Below, piece after piece: positions 6,546 through 14,425 of a stretch of 17,006 bases of DNA (the stretch's first letter is position 1; each line of letters starts with the position of its first letter). Under the pieces are notes generated by a model. That model was given only the letters and a program-made list of their open reading frames with translations, was not told the origin of the DNA and did no database searches. The translations under genes and the position numbers were made by a program. This DNA comes from DATIJJ01 sp035478795 (GTDB lineage: Bacteria > Pseudomonadota > Gammaproteobacteria > DSM-16500): NCBI GenBank assembly GCA_035478795.1, contig DATIJJ010000013.1, positions 1-17,006 on the forward strand. The letters are read 5' to 3'.

Positions 6546-7150
6546 ATGATTCCACAAAGTCAGATTTCTAAACTTTCCAATCGCCTGTTTAAAGAGCAAG
6601 GAGGCAGACGTATACCGGAAAATATACTGGAACGAGACTATTGCATTGCCTGGTTTTTGGTTGGACTGTCACGTTCACCTCTCCGAAATAAACTTGTATT
6701 TAAGGGTGGTACAGCTTTGAGACGCTGTCACTTTCCCGAGTACAGGTTTTCAGAAGATCTTGATTTCACACTTTTGCAATCACTCTCTTTTGAGGAATTA
6801 AAGCAGGAGCTTGAACCAATATATGAAGAAGTCAAACGAGCACTGAAAAAACGGTGGCGCTTCTTGATCGGGCAAGAACAGAGCCACGCGATCTTTATGA
6901 TTTGTGGTATCTCATGGAGCAGAGCAATTCAATAGATATTGGCGACTGTATAGAGGCAATTAAAGCAAAGCTTTCTCATCGAGGTAAAAAGTTGGATGAG
7001 GTTCGTGGTGAATTCTATAAGAAGGAAGCACGCCTTAAAAAAACCTGGGAGACCAGACTTGCTGCACAAATGGCAAACTTATCTGAGTTTGATAATGTTT
7101 ATCGAGCGGTAAAGAGAGCTTTCCGCCAGGCAAAAATTACTGATGCCTGA
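6546..7150 (+). pseudogene. abiEii: abiEii toxin (nucleotidyltransferase) remnant with deletion and frameshift
   Basis: The first frame (6546-6935) starts like a complete toxin: AGAGGA lies 9 nt before the ATG, then come the nucleotidyltransferase motif FKGGTAL and the acidic SEDLDFTL. After about codon 98 the homology stops and the frame ends at a TAG (6933-6935). The expected C-terminal half continues in the next frame from about 6840: TEKTVALLDRARTEP, then RDLYDLWYL, ending at 7150. Joined together, only about 200 codons are left, whereas toxins of this family run to about 270-310. An internal piece of roughly 80-100 residues, including the third acidic strand, is therefore gone, and its length is not a multiple of three. 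The toxin is almost certainly inactive. Confidence 0.85.
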
Positions 7151-7210
7151 TTTTGATAGATTGAAATATTAATTTAGGGATGAATAAAGTGTAGCATTAA
7201 AAATCTTTTC

Positions 7211-8200
7211 CTAAAAATGATGGATAAAAAACCGCTGACAAATATCTTTTAACTGAAGAAGGTTATCACACGCATTCACCGCCACACAAAACGCCATTTT
7301 ATTTTCCAATCCCCGCGCATAATATTTCGCCAGTTTCCGCGCATGCAGAATGGCCCATTTTTCGTGTCCGAGTAATTTTTCGAGTTGCTGAATATGTTCG
7401 ATGAAGATCTCCCCGATTTCCTGTCTGGATGGAAGGTGAAAAAGGGTATTTTGCATCTTCGAAATGAGTTGTTGAATCAACCAGGGTTGTCCGACGCCGG
7501 CGCGTGAAATCATGACGCCTGCACACTTTGTTGCAAACATTTTTTTTAAGGAATCAGGACATGCAATATCGCCATTTCCAATGACCGGTATTTTTAATTG
7601 TTCGACAAAAAATTGAATATCATCATAACGACACGGCGTTTCGTAATGTTCTGTCCAGTGTCTGCCATGCACCACTAAAAAATCCGCGCCTGCCTCAAAA
7701 ACCACTTTTGCAATTTCTGCATTGAATGCATCAGAACTGCCGCCATCCACACGAATTTTGACAGACACCGGCACGTGCGTATTTTGTTTCATCGCGGTAA
7801 TCAGATGATACAGTTTGAGCGGATCTGCAAGATGACTCGACCCCGCGCCTTTCCCGCGGATTTTTTTAACCGGACAGCCGCAATTCAGATCGATCAGATG
7901 GGCTCCCTCTGCGGTGATTTTTTGAGTCGCTTCAGCCAGTTCTTTGGGATCATTGGCGGATAACTGAAAACAAACCGGGCCTTCCGTCGGGTCTATCTGA
8001 ATCAGCCGTTGCAAGGAAGCCTTCGACTGATGCAGGATACTTTTGCAGGAAATCATTTCGGTACAAACAAACGCCGGTTTGCTATATCGCCAGATAAGGC
8101 GGCGAAAAGGTGCAGAACTGACCCCTGCCAGCGGCCCCTGGATCAGGTTAACCGGAAAGGTTTGATTGCCAAGTTGCAAGGTATTGATCAAAATGCGCAT
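7211..8200 (-). CDS. tRNA-dihydrouridine synthase (Dus family)
   Basis: Dus enzymes use FMN and NADPH to reduce particular uridines in tRNA to dihydrouridine in the cytosol. The 329-residue protein has the usual FMN barrel: QGPLAGVSSAPFR (21-33), the active-site NCGCPVKKIRGKGAGS (106-121) with Cys109 as the expected proton donor, VHGRHWTEHY, the flavin-phosphate loop IGNGDI, and SRAGVGQPWL. The helical C-terminal domain is also present. The motif after NCGCP departs from textbook DusA/DusB wording, so I leave the subfamily open. The ATG at 8200 has only a weak upstream site. The gene converges on the abiEii remnant and diverges from the giant repeat gene. Confidence 0.88.
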   Translation of the reverse strand: MRILINTLQLGNQTFPVNLIQGPLAGVSSAPFRRLIWRYSKPAFVCTEMISCKSILHQSKASLQRLIQIDPTEGPVCFQLSANDPKELAEATQKITAEGAHLIDLNCGCPVKKIRGKGAGSSHLADPLKLYHLITAMKQNTHVPVSVKIRVDGGSSDAFNAEIAKVVFEAGADFLVVHGRHWTEHYETPCRYDDIQFFVEQLKIPVIGNGDIACPDSLKKMFATKCAGVMISRAGVGQPWLIQQLISKMQNTLFHLPSRQEIGEIFIEHIQQLEKLLGHEKWAILHARKLAKYYARGLENKMAFCVAVNACDNLLQLKDICQRFFIHHF

Positions 8201-8322
8201 CCAATATGCTGATTATATAGATAATATTAAAATAAGTTGGTAAATTTTACACAGTTTTTACTGAATAATATATAATTATCCTATAGTTAAATGTTTAAAA
8301 TAAGCGCGAAACGAGGTTTTTT
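8201..8322. promoter_or_regulatory. A/T-rich divergent control region before the giant gene
   Basis: This 122-bp gap separates the dus start (minus) from the giant gene (plus). It is strikingly A/T-rich. It holds a perfect TATAAT at 8271-8276 (with TTACAC 18 nt upstream, a poor -35) and TATAGT at 8282-8287. ACGAGG at 8311-8316 lies 6 nt before the GTG start at 8323. A weak -35 would suit an activator-dependent promoter, but that is inference. Confidence 0.45.
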
Positions 8323-11300
8323 GTGGGGCATTCCAGAGATAGAAGAAGAGAATTGGATTCATTGACAACTCGCGGAGTCGGGTTGATCAATGCGCTCGCT
8401 GATTTTAATCAGGACCCCTCCTGGGCAGACGCGCAAAAGAAAGCGCTTCAAGACATACGAGATAAAGCAAAGCCGGAGAGTGGGGAGGCTACTTTAGGCA
8501 CAGTGATAGAGGAAATGGAAGTTTTTATCAGTGCGCTCACACTACAGCTTCGAGACAAAACGGGGAAGGGTGAAGCAACTTTCTTTCCTAAAAATCCGGT
8601 AAGGCTGACATCAAAACCGGTACCCCAAAAAATAGAAGACAAATCTGCTACGCCCCCTCCTGTTATCGAAGCAAAAAAAGCTGTTGATGTATCGGTGGAA
8701 GAGGAGCCGGAACCATCCAGGTCGACACCAGGACCGGCATCGGGTGCACTTTCTGCAAGGATTCAGGACTACAGGAGTCGTGTCGACGAATTGATTGGGA
8801 CACTCATTTCTCTGGAGCAAGATGCACGTCAAAAAGAATTAGTTCGTAAAAAATATGCAGGTGAGCTGGCAGCTATACCTGGCACAGTCACACCAGCGGT
8901 TTTATTTAAACTGACAGCGTTTAAGAGAAAAGTGTTGGATGCCTTGCTGCACAGACGTGAAGAAGTCGCAGCCATGGCCGTCAAACAGGAACCTGATAGA
9001 AACAAACAAAAAAAGAATGAGGCAGCTGCTCCGGATTCTTTAGAACAGAGAAAAGTGTTGGATGCCTTGCTGGACAGGCGTAAAGAAATTTTAGACATAG
9101 CCACCAAACGGGAATTTAATAAAAACGAACAAAAAAAGAATGAAGAAGCTGCTCAGGCTTATTTAAGAGAAAGGAAGGATTTTCTTGTAACAGCGCTTCC
9201 AAAAATAGCGGAAACGATAAAAAAATTGAATTCGGATATGCAGAAAAAATATCCGGGTGAAAATGAGATACCTTATCAGCAAGAGATTGACAGGGCTGTG
9301 GAAATCGCCAACAACAAGGGAAATCTGGATTGGCTGGAGGGGCTTTTTGAACGTCTCACGCTGGAAGAGCATGTGAACCGGGAGATCCATGAGCTTGCCA
9401 GGCTGGATAGAAAGGGATTGGAAGGAGAACTGCCTAAAAAATTCAGGGGACAGTTGAATGACGTACTGTTTTATTCGGGGTTCTCTACAGATAACGCTAT
9501 ACGGGGGCTCACAGGTCTTTCACAAAAAATAAAAAAAATCAGGGATGCAAACAAACCAAAAGAAGTGGGGCATTTGAAGAAAGCACTTCCACGGTCTAAA
9601 CCGAAACCAGACGTGCTACCAGAGCCGATTGCTCGGAAGATAGAAAATAAACCATTGCCAGACCCATCCGAAGAAAATGTTCTGACGCCGGAACTTCAGG
9701 AAGAAATCACCAGGTTGTTTCGGCAGGGGTCAACAGTTATCAGCCAAATTGAAGGTCATTTTGAGGGTATTGCTGCTGGTGTTAATTTTAGTAAATTGAT
9801 TGCTCAAAGTGGTGGGAGTGCTGATTGGAAAGAGCTGATTGATGCATGTCGTCTAGGTCTGAGACAAAAAGAACTGCATGCAACAGATCAGAAACCAGGT
9901 GCTCTTTTGGCCTTAAAAAACTATGTCGCCTATCTCGAAACAGAGCTTCCAGGGGATGTTAAAGAAATTGTTGACGCAGCAGCGCGTGCTTCCGGACCAA
10001 CGTTAAACGAGACTTTTACGTCAAGGCCAGGATTACCCGGATCAGACCTGAAGCCTGAAGGAATCGATGCTGCTGAAGCAGTATTCCAGGCCATCGACGA
10101 ACTGATTGCTTTGGATAAGGAACTTGCAAAACTGCAAACGGGTAAGGATATCTCCGAAAGCGATGCTCGCGCGCTTTCTGGACTTTATGAAGACGCGTGG
10201 CATGCTCTATCGGCTAACGACAAACAATTGGATCACCTCACCGAATTGGGTGGGATGATAGAAACGAGAAAAGAACAGATAGCAACGATTAAAACAACTG
10301 ATTACAACACGAGGTTTATTATGACAGCATCCAACAGGCAAAGAACCAAAGAGCAATGTATCGATGAAAAAATAGGGATTGATACGATCGAGTTAATTCG
10401 TCGGAAAGAAGCAATTCTGAACGAAGAGCAAGCTCTTGCGGATATGCGAGCGCGTTTGGCTGAAAGAGCCAGGCTGCTTGGTATATTTGACAAAAAAGAA
10501 ACGACCTCTGCCGAGCAAGAACAGGCAGTACGCGACGCGAATATTTTTATGAATGGGCTGGATAATCGGCTTGCAATTTTAAACGGATCGAAAATGGAAA
10601 CTGTTTTTGAAGAGGAACCGGAAGCAAAAGTCCATGTGCAAGAGGTTGTTGCTCCTGAACAAGAAGCAAAGATAGAAGTGCTTCTGAAAAAAGCATCAGA
10701 AATAGCTGCCCGAATAAAAGCATTGAATTTGGGCATGCAAGAGGGATTGAAAGAAAATGAGATACCCTACCAGGATAAGATAAGTTCCTTTGAAAGTCTG
10801 GGCAATCTCGATATGGCAAAAGATTTTGTCGATCGCCTTGTGCTTGAGGAAAAAGTCAATGCGCAAATTCATGTATTTGCCAATCTTGTACATGAGATAC
10901 CTGCAGAAAAAACGGCGGAACAACAAAAGATTATCCAGCAGAATATCCAGCAACGAAAGCTGAGTGAGAACACACTGAAACAGGCGCTTGCCAATGTGAC
11001 TACTTCCGAGGCAATCGAGAAACTTAATAAATTTTCAGAGAGCATGGAGGCAGCCATATCAAAAGAAGTTGAAAGGAAAAAGCAGCAATCGGAACATCGT
11101 AAATTTGATCTCAGACTGGAAATAAGCAAAGGAAATACAGAGATCATGGCTCTTCTTGCCAGGACAAAACAATTGATTCATCAACTGATTGCTCTGGATG
11201 TTGCACTGCAAGCTGCGCCGGATATCCGGGTTATCCGTGAGAATTACGAAAGTCCATTACCTGATCTGTCAACAAAAGATGAAATGGTTGAATACGCCCA

Positions 11301-13512
11301 AACATTGGGGCACGAAATCACAGAGAAAAAAGCAGCTCTGATGCAGGAAGAAAAAGCGGATGTAAACAGACAGATTCTGGCACATCAAGGTCTTGTTGTT
11401 ACAGCGAAAGATTATATTGGCCAGTTGGTTAAGAAAGAGATTGACTTTCAGACCAGGCATAGAGGTTCTATGACGGATGAAGCAATTAAAGCCTATCGTG
11501 AACGGTATCAAGGTCCGTTGCCTTATCTAACTTCCAAAGTAGCGCTGGATAAATATATTGATGTATTAAAAAATGAACTTGCAGCGAATCAACACACGCA
11601 TGCATTAAAAAAAGTGAATATGAAAGAGTTATTTGAAAAAGCAAATCGGAAAAATGAGGAACTTCAGGCATGGTTCGAGAATGAAAAAATACAGGATTGG
11701 GCCAGAGATAATAAAGAAATGCAAGATTGGCTTACAATCACAAAAGAGCAAGAGAATCATCGCGATCATATTGCCGGGCTTTTTGCGATATGTGCTAAAT
11801 CAGGAAATCCCAAAAAGTTGGAAGATTTCATCGCTTCCATGGAATCCAGATTGCTTGAATATAAGATTCAACGTCTTCGAGTGCGTATCGATCGGCAGAT
11901 TGATCAGTTGGCTTTACGCCAGAAACACGATGTTAAAACGCAGGAAGATGTTCGTGAGCATTATGCCAAAAAGTTGCGAGCAATACCGGAAGATTACACG
12001 GCCGATGTTTTCAGAAAACTTACTGAACTTCAGCAATTCTTGCAAGTAAGAGTGCAAAAGTATGTCGCCAGACCGGAGTATACAGGCTCGCCTGATTTGG
12101 CAACGGAACGGCAAGCCATGCAAACAAAAAAACAGGCACAGGAATTTAGGATATTGGCAGAACCCCTTTTAAAAAGGGCGTCAGTTTATATTGCACAACT
12201 GGCTGATCTTGCAGTGGCTCTTTCGCAGGAGGAAGAAGGCCAGACTCTCAGGAAAACACCTGCAGAGATAAAACGAGACGTTCGTGAAAGCTGTAGTGCA
12301 ACGATGAACAGGATGACGGATATCTCAGATCTTAAAGAATATGTCGGGATGTTGTGGACAGAAGTACAATTACAACAATCGAAGCTGGATAATGCGCGCC
12401 CTGAGAATCAAGCAAAATACAGCATTCTGCTGGATGCGGTGAAAGCAAAACAAACCGGAATACCAGACAAAAAAGAAGAAGTGAAAGAGAATCCATTAGA
12501 ACACGAACCGATGCCTGAAAATCAGGCACGTCGTCTGATTGAAGAATACATTGGAATGCAGAAAACAGCTAAAAAAGAGGTAAAACGCAATCAGCTTGAA
12601 AAGCAACTGGGTTATATTCTTGATCCCACTCGGGCTTCGCCTGGTAATGCACCTGTTGCGACACTCGAAGAGTTTATTGAAAGATTGGAGGAAGCGATAG
12701 CCTGGAAAAAAACAAAGGCAGATACCAGGGTGCAGAGAGAAAATGCAGTGCTACGACATAATGAAAAATCTCTGTTTGCTGAGGCAAAACACTGCATTGA
12801 TCAGCTGGTGACGTTGGAAAGTGAGCGAATGGTTATTTTGGGACAGCGAGCTGAAGTGACAAAGGATTTTCGTAGTGAGTGCCGCAAGCCCTACGAAAAT
12901 AAATTGTCTACCCTATCTTCCAGAGAAGACCTGGTTAGCTATGTTAAGGAGTTGAAAAACGACCATATTCGTTGGAAGACAGAGTTAGTCGAAGCCATAC
13001 AAGTAGCGAAAAAATTTATATCTGAGATCGCCGGTTATTATCCACGAGATAATAATCGATCAAGATACATAGAACAAAAAATGGTGATTCTGAGATCTTT
13101 TTCCAATGGAACCGAAGTACAGGATTATGTTAATGATGATTTGAGGCCGGAACTTAGGATGCTGGAAAATCAAAAGAAAGCAAAAGGAGGAGGATTGTTT
13201 GGTGGTTGGACAACAAGACCGAAGCCGGTGCTTGCTCGCAAACCCTCCAGTGTTGGTTCAACTATTGGCGAAGAACTACCGGCTGGGTCTGTTATTTCTA
13301 AAGGTTCTTTTTCTGTGAGTGATGGTTCAGGTTCGGGAGGGAAATCTGGTTTGTTCCAGCCAACTTCTCAACCTGGATCACCCTCAGCTCCACCACCCAA
13401 AGTTGGAAATCCGGGTCAAGAAGAACCCGACGCGGAATCCGTTTTACCTCGTGATAGCAACAGTGGGCGGGAGTTTAATGGGGGTGTCAGGAAAAGTGGG
13501 AAGGGCAGCTAG
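8323..13512 (+). CDS. Giant (1729-residue) helical-repeat/coiled-coil protein, function unknown
   Basis: I do not recognise this gene. Its protein has no signal peptide, membrane segment or nucleotide-binding loop, and is rich in Lys, Glu and Gln with only six Cys. Most of it is degenerate helical repeats of about 65-75 residues. The repeat pattern is I(D/G)QL..L, then (V/Y)RE.Y...L..(I/L), then an ending Y(V/I)..L..E. The clearest copies are near 145-214, 585-655, 943-1005, 1020-1090, 1182-1248, 1278-1352 and 1483-1555. A second module with ENEIPYQ occurs at about 290-360 and 787-856, and a 41-residue tandem duplication at 202-283. Pro/Lys linkers lie at 88-140 and 411-455. The tail (1621-1729) is Gly/Ser/Pro-rich and begins KGGGLFGGW. 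The GTG start is backed by ACGAGG 6 nt upstream. It is monocistronic and ends at a strong terminator. An exported effector is possible; a structural scaffold is the alternative. Confidence 0.8.
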   Translation: MGHSRDRRRELDSLTTRGVGLINALADFNQDPSWADAQKKALQDIRDKAKPESGEATLGTVIEEMEVFISALTLQLRDKTGKGEATFFPKNPVRLTSKPVPQKIEDKSATPPPVIEAKKAVDVSVEEEPEPSRSTPGPASGALSARIQDYRSRVDELIGTLISLEQDARQKELVRKKYAGELAAIPGTVTPAVLFKLTAFKRKVLDALLHRREEVAAMAVKQEPDRNKQKKNEAAAPDSLEQRKVLDALLDRRKEILDIATKREFNKNEQKKNEEAAQAYLRERKDFLVTALPKIAETIKKLNSDMQKKYPGENEIPYQQEIDRAVEIANNKGNLDWLEGLFERLTLEEHVNREIHELARLDRKGLEGELPKKFRGQLNDVLFYSGFSTDNAIRGLTGLSQKIKKIRDANKPKEVGHLKKALPRSKPKPDVLPEPIARKIENKPLPDPSEENVLTPELQEEITRLFRQGSTVISQIEGHFEGIAAGVNFSKLIAQSGGSADWKELIDACRLGLRQKELHATDQKPGALLALKNYVAYLETELPGDVKEIVDAAARASGPTLNETFTSRPGLPGSDLKPEGIDAAEAVFQAIDELIALDKELAKLQTGKDISESDARALSGLYEDAWHALSANDKQLDHLTELGGMIETRKEQIATIKTTDYNTRFIMTASNRQRTKEQCIDEKIGIDTIELIRRKEAILNEEQALADMRARLAERARLLGIFDKKETTSAEQEQAVRDANIFMNGLDNRLAILNGSKMETVFEEEPEAKVHVQEVVAPEQEAKIEVLLKKASEIAARIKALNLGMQEGLKENEIPYQDKISSFESLGNLDMAKDFVDRLVLEEKVNAQIHVFANLVHEIPAEKTAEQQKIIQQNIQQRKLSENTLKQALANVTTSEAIEKLNKFSESMEAAISKEVERKKQQSEHRKFDLRLEISKGNTEIMALLARTKQLIHQLIALDVALQAAPDIRVIRENYESPLPDLSTKDEMVEYAQTLGHEITEKKAALMQEEKADVNRQILAHQGLVVTAKDYIGQLVKKEIDFQTRHRGSMTDEAIKAYRERYQGPLPYLTSKVALDKYIDVLKNELAANQHTHALKKVNMKELFEKANRKNEELQAWFENEKIQDWARDNKEMQDWLTITKEQENHRDHIAGLFAICAKSGNPKKLEDFIASMESRLLEYKIQRLRVRIDRQIDQLALRQKHDVKTQEDVREHYAKKLRAIPEDYTADVFRKLTELQQFLQVRVQKYVARPEYTGSPDLATERQAMQTKKQAQEFRILAEPLLKRASVYIAQLADLAVALSQEEEGQTLRKTPAEIKRDVRESCSATMNRMTDISDLKEYVGMLWTEVQLQQSKLDNARPENQAKYSILLDAVKAKQTGIPDKKEEVKENPLEHEPMPENQARRLIEEYIGMQKTAKKEVKRNQLEKQLGYILDPTRASPGNAPVATLEEFIERLEEAIAWKKTKADTRVQRENAVLRHNEKSLFAEAKHCIDQLVTLESERMVILGQRAEVTKDFRSECRKPYENKLSTLSSREDLVSYVKELKNDHIRWKTELVEAIQVAKKFISEIAGYYPRDNNRSRYIEQKMVILRSFSNGTEVQDYVNDDLRPELRMLENQKKAKGGGLFGGWTTRPKPVLARKPSSVGSTIGEELPAGSVISKGSFSVSDGSGSGGKSGLFQPTSQPGSPSAPPPKVGNPGQEEPDAESVLPRDSNSGREFNGGVRKSGKGS
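8926..9171 (+). repeat. 41-codon tandem duplication inside the giant gene
   Basis: Two in-frame 123-bp units, 8926-9048 and 9049-9171, encode residues 202-242 and 243-283. Both begin RKVLDALL and both contain QKKNE; 23 of 41 residues are identical. At the DNA level both begin with the 20-mer AGAAAAGTGTTGGATGCCTT, pointing to a relatively recent unequal duplication. Confidence 0.85.
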
Positions 13513-13532
13513 TAGTTTGTCATGCAATCAAA

Positions 13533-13573
13533 CATCCCGACCATTCACCATTGTCGGGGTGGTTTTATTTTTT
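13533..13573 (+). terminator. Rho-independent terminator of the giant gene
   Basis: CATCCCGAC (13533-13541) pairs with GTCGGGGTG (13553-13561) as a 9-bp stem (one T-G wobble) with an 11-nt loop. The T-rich run GTTTTATTTTTT follows at 13562-13573. It lies 20 nt after the stop codon. Confidence 0.88.
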
Positions 13574-13858
13574 AATGACGCCCAAAATACCCCAAAACAC
13601 CCCCCAATCGCCCAAAAACCAAAAATCCATAACTTATTGAATATACTAAACATTTTATTTTTTGACCCTGTTTCCACTGCCAAATATAATCATAACTATA
13701 TGATTAATAAGGAAAATTTTAAAATTCCTCAGTCAAACAGGTTGTTAACCAGGCTAAATAATCAGAAAAGCCCAAAACAGGCGCAAAACACAAAATCCCC
13801 CCACCCGTTTTCGGTTAAAATAGAACCATAACGATTCAACAAAGAAGGAGTGCTTGCC
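13574..13858. other. Intergenic region with C-rich tract, no gene
   Basis: No gene was found between the terminator and the L,D-transpeptidase gene. The region opens with spaced C-runs (13581-13583, 13590-13593, 13600-13605, 13611-13613), loops of 5-6 nt between them, giving a canonical G-quadruplex pattern on the minus strand. A second C-rich stretch lies at about 13770-13806. Both resemble the DNA at 246-300. The rest is A/T-rich. TAAAAT at 13816-13821 is a possible -10 for the downstream gene, without an obvious -35. Confidence 0.55.
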
Positions 13859-14425
13859 ATGAAGCGATTTGCATTCGTTTGCAGTTTGGTCGTGACGCTC
13901 TGTTCCTGCTCGACCTACCAGGCATCGGAAGCGAATTCGATGCCAGCCGCCATCCCGGGATTGCATAATCATCACGCTGCAGGGGCTGTGAGACCCGTTA
14001 ATTACGCCGCCCGCATGCCGGGTTCCATTACACCCATGGGTGAGAAAGTGATCATCGTGAACCCCAATGTGCATGCGTTTGGGGCCTATGATGCCGAAGG
14101 AAACCTCGTCCGCGGCGGGCTTGCAACCGCAGGCGGGAACTGGTGCCCGGATATTCACCGTCGATGCCACACCCGCGCAGGGAGTTTCCGCATTCAGTCG
14201 TTAGGGAGTGCGTCTTGTAAATCGACGATTTATCCGCTGCCACGTGGCGGCGCACCCATGCCCTATTGCATGTTTTTTAACGGCAATCAGGGGTTGCATG
14301 GTTCCTACAATGTCGTCGATGGCAACGTGAGCCATGGTTGCGTTCGCCTGCATGTGGATGATGCCGAATGGATACGATTTAATTTCGCCCATATCGGCAC
14401 GAGGGTGATTGTCAAATCGTATTAA
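13859..14425 (+). CDS. EnhA-like L,D-transpeptidase (YkuD) lipoprotein
   Basis: YkuD enzymes make 3-3 peptidoglycan cross-links or attach proteins to the wall. The 188-residue protein has a short export signal with a lipobox-like LCSC (14-17), suggesting Cys17 is lipidated, then a linker to about 60 and a YkuD domain (about 62-186). The catalytic set is GLHGSY (145-150) and SHGCVRL (158-164) with nucleophile Cys161. Extra cysteines at 96, 103, 120 and 137 may form disulfides. Wording such as GGAPMPYCMFFNG and DAEWIRF closely recalls Legionella EnhA 'enhanced entry' proteins, from memory. GAAGGAG 8 nt before the ATG fixes the start; the GTG at 13850 overlaps that site. Its stop overlaps the convergent BON gene by 3-4 nt. 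Confidence 0.88.
   Translation: MKRFAFVCSLVVTLCSCSTYQASEANSMPAAIPGLHNHHAAGAVRPVNYAARMPGSITPMGEKVIIVNPNVHAFGAYDAEGNLVRGGLATAGGNWCPDIHRRCHTRAGSFRIQSLGSASCKSTIYPLPRGGAPMPYCMFFNGNQGLHGSYNVVDGNVSHGCVRLHVDDAEWIRFNFAHIGTRVIVKSY

Noticed and set aside
6838..6860. Programmed frameshift at the A6 run in abiEii
   Set aside because: A slip alone would not restore the missing internal segment; the joined protein is far shorter than the family and lacks its middle.
5516..7165. ATAGATT[A/G]AA at 5516-5525 and 7156-7165 as direct repeats flanking an inserted abiE cassette
   Set aside because: Nine of ten matching bases in A/T-rich DNA is weak; no integrase or attachment site was seen.
10302..10736. 144-residue minus-strand open frame inside the giant gene
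   Set aside because: Ser/Ala/Cys-rich complement of the helical sense frame, with no ribosome site or family signature; the sense frame is continuous and plainly coding.
11633..12049. 138-residue plus-strand open frame inside the giant gene
   Set aside because: It is the +1 shadow of the repeat region, rich in Arg, Ile and Lys, with no independent start signal.
8323..13512. Giant protein as an SMC/Rad50-type ATPase
   Set aside because: No Walker A, signature or Walker B motif at either end, and the helical pattern is short repeats rather than one long continuous coiled coil.
13754..14170. 138-residue minus-strand open frame over the L,D-transpeptidase start
   Set aside because: It overlaps a well-supported gene antisense and runs into non-coding C-rich DNA; no ribosome site or recognisable domain.
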